A stretch of DNA of 6,933 nt from Gammaproteobacteria bacterium (GTDB lineage: Bacteria; Pseudomonadota; Gammaproteobacteria; SZUA-229), in contig JAESSQ010000262.1 in NCBI GenBank assembly GCA_016764035.1, positions 1 to 6,933 on the forward strand, read 5' to 3'. Positions 1-4,578 of this stretch are shown piece by piece; positions within the stretch are counted from its first letter, which is position 1; the number at the start of each line of letters is the position of its first letter. The notes under the pieces were generated by a model. The model worked only from the letters and a program-made list of their open reading frames with translations. It had not been told where the DNA came from and searched no databases. Both the position numbers and the translations under genes were made by a program.

Positions 1-162
1 GGGCGGTGTTATCGCATACACATTCATTGAAACTATAAACATCACTAAAAACAGGATAAAAGCTGTTAATAGACTTTGAGGCATCTTCCAGAAACTATTC
101 GCGCTGTAATTCGGCTGAACAGCTTCTGGAAGATGGACTGCATGATTGTTCACACAGTTCAT
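1..162 (-). CDS. N-terminus of another exported protein (3' end outside window)
   Basis: The minus-strand frame is open to the window edge. Its diagnostic part is the signal peptide MPQSLLTAFILFLVMFIVSMN followed by VYA|ITPP, with cleavage predicted after VYA. The start is uncertain. ATG at 162 gives a 30-residue N-terminal extension before the hydrophobic core, GTG at 153 has AAGTGAG a suitable distance upstream, and ATG at 84 gives a compact signal but has its GGAAG too close. ATG at 267 lies before the probable terminator stem and is unlikely. A long region ahead of the signal core also occurs in the protein at 2534-3802. Only about four mature residues are visible, so the family is unknown; context suggests another DUF11-like or otherwise surface-associated member of the cluster. 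Confidence 0.6.
   Translation of the reverse strand, partial: MNCVNNHAVHLPEAVQPNYSANSFWKMPQSLLTAFILFLVMFIVSMNVYAITPP
82..135 (-). repeat. 12-bp perfect inverted repeat over a candidate start codon
   Basis: CATCTTCCAGAA (82-93) and TTCTGGAAGATG (124-135) are perfect inverted repeats. The 30-base interior can add a GCTGT/ACAGC stem (103-107 with 119-123). In the minus-strand transcript the 3' arm contains UGGAAG and the AUG at 84 that heads an ideal signal peptide. The hairpin could hide that start, or, if translation begins further upstream, it is simply folded coding sequence. No T tract follows it. Confidence 0.55.
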
Positions 163-207
163 CTCACTTTTAGCAAAAGCATTTACAATTAACGCACACA
201 CCAAAAC

Positions 208-237
208 ACCTACTTTGGTTATAACACCAAAGCAGGT
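208..237 (-). terminator. probable intrinsic terminator after the second large paralogue
   Basis: In the minus-strand transcript ACCUGCUUUGGU (237-226) pairs with ACCAAAGUAGGU (219-208): twelve consecutive pairs, one of them G-U, around a 6-base loop. GUUUUGG follows directly. The stem lies 51 bases past the stop codon of the gene at 289-1593. The T tract is short, so termination may be partial, letting some transcripts run into the next gene. Its presence argues against the farthest upstream start (267) for that next gene. Confidence 0.6.
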
Positions 238-288
238 AGTTAAGGTATGTAGCATTAATTGCAACATGACTTTACGTATCTTCCGTGA

Positions 289-1593
289 TTACTGAACGAT
301 TACGTTAAACGTAATTGTTAGAGATTCACCAGCAGACAACTGTGCATCAACGGCACCCATAATGTCATTGATATCTACATCAATTGTGCCACCGGCACCA
401 CCTGTGTAATCACAGCCATCAGCATCCGCCGCTGCAGTACAGAAGTTGGTTACAGCATTATCAACATGCGTAATCTGAATCGAAGCACCTACAGCACTCG
501 TTGGGTTATTAGCCGCAGTGCCATCACCAAAGTCAGCATCCAGATCCAGCTCAGCTGCTAAGACATCTTGCAAGGTCGTTAGGTCCGCATCCGCCGCACC
601 CACTGCATTTGCAATAGTGATGGTATAACGTACAAAACTACCAGGAATAGACTTAGGGCTTGTCGCCAGATTGATTGGATCCCACAATGCAGCACTGGCT
701 TTAGTCACGGTCAATTCAGCAGACTGAATAGTGTATGAGCTATCGTCAGAATGCTGTGCGTTTTGTGCAACATCAGCTGCACCAGTACCTTCTTGCGTAC
801 CTACACCATCATTGAACACAACTTCTTCTGTCGTTGGATCATCTGCATTAGTCGCTGCAACACCTGCTGCAACGTTTTCTGCACCGTTAGTAAAACCAGT
901 ACCACCTGGGCTGGTATTACCATTATCATCGGCAATGATTGCATCCGCTGCAATACCCGTACTACCTGGAATCGCTAACTGCGCGACCAGTGACATCACG
1001 GCAACATTGGTACTAACCAATGGGTTAGCACCACTATCGACTAAGGGAATGGTTGATACAACATAGACATCAACCGATGCACCTGCTGCCAAAGTAGCAA
1101 CAAAAGCAGCCGTATCTTCCCCAGACTGGAAACTACCAGGTGTGGTACCATCTTCTACAAAGGTTTGCACCGCCGATGCATCGAACTCATCATTAGTTCC
1201 ACCAAATGGATCAGCCGTACCATCAACATTGTTCAGACCTTTTAATAAAAAGCCCTGTGCACCGTTACCATTATTAGTCACGGTATATTGCACTGATTGC
1301 AATAAACCACCTGGCGTAACCGTTCCAGTACTACCGCCACGAACCACATCAAAGTTAATTAAACGGTCTTCTAAAAAGTCCGTATCATTACCCGCGCCGA
1401 TGCCTGGTGCTGAGTTACCAGCACCCGTTCCAGATTCGATGACTGTTTGGTTAACAGTACCCACATCGTAACTCAATGTTGCTCTGTTAGACACGGTATC
1501 ACCCGCTGCCGCAAGGGCATTGGTTGCACCGAACAGACTAAAACTGCCTGCTAGCGCCAAGCTTAAAAGCTTGTTTCGTTTACTCGTTTTCAT
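289..1593 (-). CDS. secreted, very acidic DUF11-like (conserved repeat domain) protein, paralogue 2
   Basis: Exported protein of 434 residues. A standard Sec signal (MKTSKRNK, hydrophobic core at about 9-23) ends at ALA|AAGD after residue 28. The start ATG has a good ribosome-binding site, GAGGT, about 8 bases upstream. The mature part repeats the layout of the protein at 2534-3802: AAGDTVSNRATLSYD opening, EDRLINFDVV (75-84), AVQTFVEDG (141-149), IIADDNGNTSPGG (219-231), EEVVFNDG (256-263), and a C-terminal DUF11-like region at about 291-434 ending in LSAGESLTITFNVIVQ. After cleavage only seven Lys/Arg remain in about 405 residues, against many Asp/Glu. The only cysteines, 385 and 394, may form a disulfide. 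No anchor, enzyme motif or sorting signal is seen. Function is unknown; a periplasmic or surface structural role is inferred. A probable terminator follows at 208-237. Confidence 0.88.
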   Translation of the reverse strand: MKTSKRNKLLSLALAGSFSLFGATNALAAAGDTVSNRATLSYDVGTVNQTVIESGTGAGNSAPGIGAGNDTDFLEDRLINFDVVRGGSTGTVTPGGLLQSVQYTVTNNGNGAQGFLLKGLNNVDGTADPFGGTNDEFDASAVQTFVEDGTTPGSFQSGEDTAAFVATLAAGASVDVYVVSTIPLVDSGANPLVSTNVAVMSLVAQLAIPGSTGIAADAIIADDNGNTSPGGTGFTNGAENVAAGVAATNADDPTTEEVVFNDGVGTQEGTGAADVAQNAQHSDDSSYTIQSAELTVTKASAALWDPINLATSPKSIPGSFVRYTITIANAVGAADADLTTLQDVLAAELDLDADFGDGTAANNPTSAVGASIQITHVDNAVTNFCTAAADADGCDYTGGAGGTIDVDINDIMGAVDAQLSAGESLTITFNVIVQ

Positions 1594-1670
1594 TATATTT
1601 ACCTCTATTTAAGTCTCTTTAAGACTAATTACGTTGTTGTTTTCCTTTTTGTTTTTCCTTAATTTTTTCT

Positions 1671-1701
1671 AAAGATTTTTTCACTTATATTTAAAATCTT
1701 T
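1671..1701. other. AT-only inverted repeat in the gap before the second large paralogue
   Basis: AAAGATTTT (1671-1679) and AAAATCTTT (1693-1701) are a perfect 9-bp inverted repeat with a 13-base loop, beginning directly after the stop codon of the 95-residue gene. It has a single G-C pair and no T tract on the minus strand, so it would be a poor terminator. It could be a processing or stability element in the operon transcript. The rest of the 108-base gap (1594-1701) is A-rich on the coding strand, with a small AGTCT/AGACT hairpin at 1612-1626 just upstream of the next ribosome-binding site. Confidence 0.25.
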
Positions 1702-1989
1702 TTAGTACTTTTTCTTAACCAGCCATTCCATCGGCGGGCCTGTCTTTTGTGGCGGACCTGTGCCACCTGTATTCATTGCTGGTGGTCCTGTTCCGCCCGG
1801 CGGGCCGGTAACATTTGGCGGCCCGTCACGCATGTGGAAAATAAGTGGGCCATCCCTGTTACCGACACGGCGACTACCTAACCCATTACGAATTCTTATT
1901 GAAATAACTTTCATACATGCAGAAACGACAAATGGCCCAATCTCCTTAGGCCATGTATAAACACCATATTGTCGCGTTAAACTTCGCAT
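1702..1989 (-). CDS. hypothetical 95-residue protein with Gly-Pro-Pro repeats
   Basis: I do not recognise this protein. It begins at an ATG 34 bases after the upstream gene, on the same strand and in the same apparent operon. The first half is basic (many Arg) and lacks a signal peptide. The second half carries five GPP units at residues 56-58, 62-64, 68-70, 78-80 and 84-86, mostly as TGPP, spaced 6, 6, 10 and 6 residues apart. It ends in MEWLVKKKY. Repeat spacing in whole codons, and the frame staying open through GC-rich repeat DNA, favour a real gene. Against it, there is no clear ribosome-binding site and the plus strand also has a 66-codon open frame here. With no export signal it would be cytoplasmic, unlike every neighbour, unless it starts elsewhere. 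Confidence 0.5.
   Translation of the reverse strand: MRSLTRQYGVYTWPKEIGPFVVSACMKVISIRIRNGLGSRRVGNRDGPLIFHMRDGPPNVTGPPGGTGPPAMNTGGTGPPQKTGPPMEWLVKKKY
1733..1824 (-). repeat. GC-rich short repeats encoding Gly-Pro-Pro
   Basis: Five degenerate octamers related to GGCGGGCC occur on the plus strand at 1733, 1751, 1781, 1799 and 1817, that is 18, 30, 18 and 18 bases apart, all multiples of three. On the minus strand each encodes Gly-Pro-Pro of the 95-residue protein. Local GC content is clearly above that of the surrounding AT-rich spacers. Third positions vary between copies (GGCGGACC, GGTGGTCC, GGCGGCCC), which fits drift under protein-level selection or old copies. Confidence 0.7.
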
Positions 1990-2023
1990 AGTATTTTCTA
2001 TTATTTAGCTATTAACCTGCTAA

Positions 2024-2524
2024 CTACTTGATCGATGTCTTGTAAGTGACTTTGCTTTTTTCACCAGGTTTTAATACATTTTTGTACAACCAGCGTATCG
2101 CTTTATAATCTTCCGGCTTGGCCTGCCAGCTCTTGCCACTGCTATCTTTTACTGTCAAGGCACCTGCTACTGCAAAGCTTTCACCATCTACCGAAAACGT
2201 TACATCTGTAGAATCACCCGCTGCAGAACTATCGCGATAGATTGAATTGTTCGCAATCGGGTTATTGATTACGATGTTTGAAATTTCCTGATCACTGATA
2301 TTTTCAAATACGATTTCATATAAGATGACATCATCAGGTAACACCAAGCCCGGTTCTATATAGTCGTATTGCACCGTGCCATCAGCCGCTTTCGAAATAA
2401 CTTGTTTGAATGCGTTATTACTAAAACGAATCGCACCATCTTCTGCGTATGCGTTCATAGTTACGAACACTGAAAAGGCAAAAATTAATATCGTAAATAA
2501 TGTTTTTTGTTTTTGGGTTTTCAT
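2024..2524 (-). CDS. small exported single-domain DUF11-like protein
   Basis: A 166-residue protein with a clear Sec signal peptide: basic MKTQKQK, a hydrophobic core at about 9-22, and cleavage at AYA|ED after residue 27. The mature 139 residues read as one DUF11-like beta-sandwich. EPGLVLPDDVILYEIVFENISD (about 57-78, split by turns) resembles the opening strands, SNIVINNPIANNSIYRDSS the 'nvvvtDpip.ntty' segment, and KNVLKPGEKSKVTYKTSIK the 'LaPGes..v.f' closing strand. It is less acidic than the two large relatives. The ribosome-binding site GAGG overlaps the stop codon of the gene upstream (9-base gap), so translational coupling is likely. It may cap or join the larger DUF11-like proteins, but that is inference from context only. 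The gene is complete, with a TAG stop. Confidence 0.85.
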   Translation of the reverse strand: MKTQKQKTLFTILIFAFSVFVTMNAYAEDGAIRFSNNAFKQVISKAADGTVQYDYIEPGLVLPDDVILYEIVFENISDQEISNIVINNPIANNSIYRDSSAAGDSTDVTFSVDGESFAVAGALTVKDSSGKSWQAKPEDYKAIRWLYKNVLKPGEKSKVTYKTSIK

Positions 2525-2533
2525 TTTTTATCC

Positions 2534-3802
2534 TCAATTAATGGTTACTTCAAAAATAATTATATTGCTTACACCAGCGCCGACAGCTACTGCGCCACCT
2601 TCACTCAAATCGATTTCTATACTTACAACAGGCTTACTTAAAATATCTATGGCACGCGAATAATCGGTCGCCAGATCGATAATGTCGGTCTGTGGCACAC
2701 CATTAAGAATTATTGAGTCGTCGGTATAAGTTGTATTTGCTGGAATGACATCTGCGATAACAAGATTATCAACAGCAATGTTACCAACGACTGTCACGTC
2801 AAGTTGATAGCGTAACGTTGCACCGGCATGTGGATCATTACCGCCTAAGGTATCGATGATCGTTACATTTTTAACAATGTTTACAGGGGATTTAACTTGA
2901 TATGCACCAGTATCAGCGTGCTGGCCATTACCTGCAATGTCTGTGGCTAAAGCGGTACTTAAGTCCTCGCTATTTAACCCAGCGGGGTCATTAAAAACGG
3001 TTTCCATACCAAGGGTATCTGCATTTATTGTTGATACGCCAGCAGGTACATTGGTGGCACCATTACTGTAATCTCCAGCAGGGGTACTATCAGGGCTAAT
3101 ACGACCATTATCATCAGCATTAATAAAAGCGCCCTCAATGCCAACTGCACCACCTTCGGCCACTTGTGCAATTAATGCTAATGCAGCGACATCATCAATG
3201 ACAACCGTAGGCATATCAGCGAGTACATAAATTGTACGAGTAGCACCGGGCGTTAATTCATCAGCGAAAACCAAAGTATCTTCAATAACCTGATAGCCAT
3301 TTGTCGCACCACTTTCAACAAAGGTTTGAACAGTACCAGGCAGAGGATCAAAATTATCCGCTGGAAGACCAAAAGGGTTTGGCGAAGTGTTTACTGCCGT
3401 GATTAAAAAGTCGTGTGTATCGTTACCCGTATTGGTAATAGTGAATTGCATAACCGCATCAGTCATATCGCTTATTACTGGAACGGTTAAACCACCATTC
3501 GATGCCGTGACAACAAAATTGACTCTACGGTCTTCTGTAAATGTCGTAGAAGCATTACTTACTAAAGGAATACCAGCAAGGTCATAAGTAATCGTCGCGG
3601 TATTACTAATCAGATCACCAGCCGCCGAATATACACTTGACGAGAAAAAAATTGACGAGAGAATTAATACTGAAAAAGTATTAAAACACTTTTTAACAAT
3701 ATTGTTACCTACACCAATATTTTTTTCAGCAACAGCAATATTTTTTAACATCGTAAAGATGCTAAAAAAAGGTAGCCTAAAGTTGTTACTAGAATTTTTC
3801 AA
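2534..3802 (-). CDS. secreted DUF11-like (conserved repeat domain) protein, paralogue 1
   Basis: Exported protein of 422 residues, first gene of the operon. The N-terminus is unusual: about 40 residues precede the hydrophobic core (about 42-55), and cleavage is predicted at SVYS|AAGD (59/60). The mature protein opens with AAGDLISNTATITYD, a motif I associate with the first beta strand of DUF11/TIGR01451-type modules. A middle region holds TVQTFVESG (158-166), INADDNG (227-233) and ETVFNDP (267-273). The C-terminal part, about 304-422, reads as a DUF11-like domain with DNLVIADVIPANTTYTDDS. It shares order and motifs with the protein at 289-1593, so the two are paralogues. No enzyme motif, transmembrane anchor or sorting signal is visible. 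Role unknown; a periplasmic or surface structural protein is the likeliest guess. The start (TTG) is uncertain. The next gene begins 9 bases after the TGA stop. Confidence 0.82.
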   Translation of the reverse strand: MKNSSNNFRLPFFSIFTMLKNIAVAEKNIGVGNNIVKKCFNTFSVLILSSIFFSSSVYSAAGDLISNTATITYDLAGIPLVSNASTTFTEDRRVNFVVTASNGGLTVPVISDMTDAVMQFTITNTGNDTHDFLITAVNTSPNPFGLPADNFDPLPGTVQTFVESGATNGYQVIEDTLVFADELTPGATRTIYVLADMPTVVIDDVAALALIAQVAEGGAVGIEGAFINADDNGRISPDSTPAGDYSNGATNVPAGVSTINADTLGMETVFNDPAGLNSEDLSTALATDIAGNGQHADTGAYQVKSPVNIVKNVTIIDTLGGNDPHAGATLRYQLDVTVVGNIAVDNLVIADVIPANTTYTDDSIILNGVPQTDIIDLATDYSRAIDILSKPVVSIEIDLSEGGAVAVGAGVSNIIIFEVTIN

Positions 3803-3815
3803 AATAATTTTCGAG

Positions 3816-3821
3816 CTCCCC
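3816..3821 (-). promoter_or_regulatory. ribosome-binding site of the first exported-protein gene, with a non-ATG start
   Basis: GGGGAG on the minus strand is the only good Shine-Dalgarno match upstream of the frame beginning at 3802. The first standard start, TTG at 3802, lies 13 bases away, rather far. An ATT codon at 3808 would be 7 bases away but ATT is a very rare start. The in-frame ATG at 3751 has no ribosome-binding site. The same GGGGAG is complementary to CUCCCC at 3966-3961 in the predicted leader. Confidence 0.45.
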
Positions 3822-3904
3822 GATTAATGGTTACTAACAAAGCAGCACGCAGACTGCACATAAAAAATATCCACTGCTTAAAGATTTTTTAGCATTTTAA
3901 GTTT

Positions 3905-3949
3905 CTGTTGTGCCTTAGCATTTACACGCTGGCAAAATTGATACAACAG
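3905..3949 (-). other. structured leader RNA element upstream of the first exported-protein gene
   Basis: In the minus-strand transcript CUGUUG (3949-3944) pairs with CAACAG (3910-3905), and one further U-A pair is possible. Inside it, UGCC-AGC pairs with GCU-AA-GGCA, a 7-bp stem with a 2-base bulge and an 8-base loop. A 9-base bulge sits on the 5' side between the two stems. The element lies about 100 bases before the start codon within the predicted leader. It does not match a riboswitch class that I can recognise, and no T tract follows, so it is not a terminator. Confidence 0.35.
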
Positions 3950-4038
3950 CACTATTCGGGGGGGAGGTACAATTGTTACTTTTGTTGTTATTATTTTTGT
4001 TTTTAACTTTTTTAATTGTAAATTTTTGTAATAGGTAT

Positions 4039-4067
4039 AATTTAGACGCTAAGTCAGTGAATATCAA
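4039..4067 (-). promoter_or_regulatory. candidate sigma70-type promoter of the exported-protein operon
   Basis: On the minus strand TTGATA (4067-4062, five of six to the -35 consensus) is followed after exactly 17 bases by TAAATT (4044-4039, four of six to the -10 consensus). Initiation would fall near 4032, giving a leader of about 230 bases before the first gene. It is the best-spaced pair I found in the intergenic region, and it sits next to the half-site cluster at 4100-4134. The region is AT-rich, so other -10-like hexamers exist nearby. Confidence 0.45.
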
Positions 4068-4099
4068 AGAAAAAACGTTAAATTAATATTAATTTTCTT

Positions 4100-4134
4100 T
4101 GTCATAAGCTGACAAATTTGTCATTTATCTGACA
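4100..4134. promoter_or_regulatory. candidate operator: four alternating TGTCA/TGACA half-sites
   Basis: Half-sites start at 4100 (TGTCA), 4110 (TGACA), 4119 (TGTCA) and 4130 (TGACA), a spacing of 9-11 bases, which puts them on nearly the same face of the helix. They make up two head-to-head palindromes of 15 and 16 bases, and the middle pair forms a perfect 14-bp palindrome TGACAAATTTGTCA. The cluster lies just upstream of the candidate promoter at 4039-4067, centred roughly 85 bases before its predicted start, a position typical of activator binding. The regulator is not encoded in this window and I cannot name it. Confidence 0.5.
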
Positions 4135-4384
4135 CTTAAAAAATTAACGCCTTTTAAGTATTAAATACATTACAAATACATATTAACTCATTGTTATTTT
4201 CTATTTAGATTCATAAAAATTAGAAATAATCTAAAAAAAACAGGCATTTACTGCATTAATTCTAAGTGGAACTGTCATTTTTTAAACAAATTATTTTTAA
4301 AGTTTATCGCCATATCTGTACATAATTCAACCAATTCAATGCCTTTTCACTATGCCAATAAATAATTATATTTTAAATTTTACT

Positions 4385-4480
4385 AAAGGTATTTGGTTTA
4401 ATACCGATATAACCAAATAAGAAGTGGGGAAATCTACTATTTATTATTTGATTAAATCATAATTATACATTGATACCTTT
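4385..4480. repeat. nested, mutually exclusive inverted repeats
   Basis: Three perfect inverted repeats overlap here. AAAGGTAT (4385-4392) pairs with ATACCTTT (4473-4480). GGTATT (4388-4393) pairs with AATACC (4400-4405). TATTTGGTT (4390-4398) pairs with AACCAAATA (4411-4419). Because they share bases, only one of the alternatives around 4388-4398 can form at a time. No T tract follows any of them, so they do not look like terminators. They may be a remnant of a small mobile element, a small RNA, or chance structure in AT-rich DNA. Confidence 0.35.
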
Positions 4481-4509
4481 GAGTGTTCTTAACACACCGT
4501 TTACAGCAC

Positions 4510-4539
4510 AAAAAAAAATGACCCTATAAAGGGTCATTT
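4510..4539 (-). terminator. strong intrinsic terminator after the amidase gene
   Basis: On the minus strand AAATGACCC and GGGTCATTT form a perfect 9-bp stem (10 bp if the first loop pair closes), with a 4-6 base loop. It is followed at once by an uninterrupted run of T, reading as A at 4510-4518 on the plus strand. It lies 39 bases beyond the amidase stop codon, the usual place for a rho-independent terminator, and it separates the housekeeping unit from the downstream exported-protein genes. Only the minus strand has the T tract. Confidence 0.93.
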
Positions 4540-4578
4540 GCAGCTTTCCGTGAGATGATTATTTTTATTATTATTTAT

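Larger units (their letters stand above)
3803..4578. other. long AT-rich intergenic region between the amidase and the exported-protein operon
   Basis: This 776-base stretch has no convincing protein gene on either strand. From high to low coordinates it holds the amidase terminator, nested inverted repeats around 4385-4480, and an AT-rich part (about 4141-4380) where the only structure seen is a 7-bp inverted repeat at 4205-4211/4228-4234. Then come a TGTCA/TGACA cluster at 4100-4134, a candidate promoter at 4039-4067, a G7 tract (C7 in the transcript) at 3958-3964 and a hairpin-forming leader segment at 3905-3949. Its size and structure are out of line with the otherwise tight gene spacing, which suggests a regulated start point for the operon to its left. 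Confidence 0.7.

Noticed and set aside
82..135. Integron attC site
   Set aside because: The inverted repeat is perfect and lacks the GTTRRRY/RYYYAAC core sites and extrahelical bases expected of attC. No integrase is seen.
731..1066. Plus-strand open frame of 111 codons
   Set aside because: It lies wholly inside the minus-strand secreted protein gene and encodes low-complexity Pro/Ser/Thr sequence with no signal or family match; a shadow of the real gene. The same applies to the frames at 751-978 and 1142-1471.
1760..1960. Plus-strand open frame of 66 codons opposite the Gly-Pro-Pro protein
   Set aside because: It reads the same repeats from the other strand, has no ribosome-binding site, and all other genes here are on the minus strand.
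2537..3835. 13-base direct repeat (2537-2549 and 3823-3835), matching the end of one gene and the leader of the same gene, as if from tandem duplication
   Set aside because: Similarity does not extend beyond the 13 bases on either side, and one such match is expected fairly often by chance in about 7 kb of AT-rich DNA.
3803..4032. Cyclic-di-GMP (GEMM) riboswitch in the operon leader
   Set aside because: A GC-GTG and AAGGCA-like segment drew attention, but the conserved GEMM core and tetraloop/receptor elements are absent.
4205..4234. TTAGATT/AATCTAA inverted repeat as a terminator
   Set aside because: The stem is only 7 bp with one G-C pair and a 16-base loop, and no gene ends nearby on the strand where a T tract would follow.
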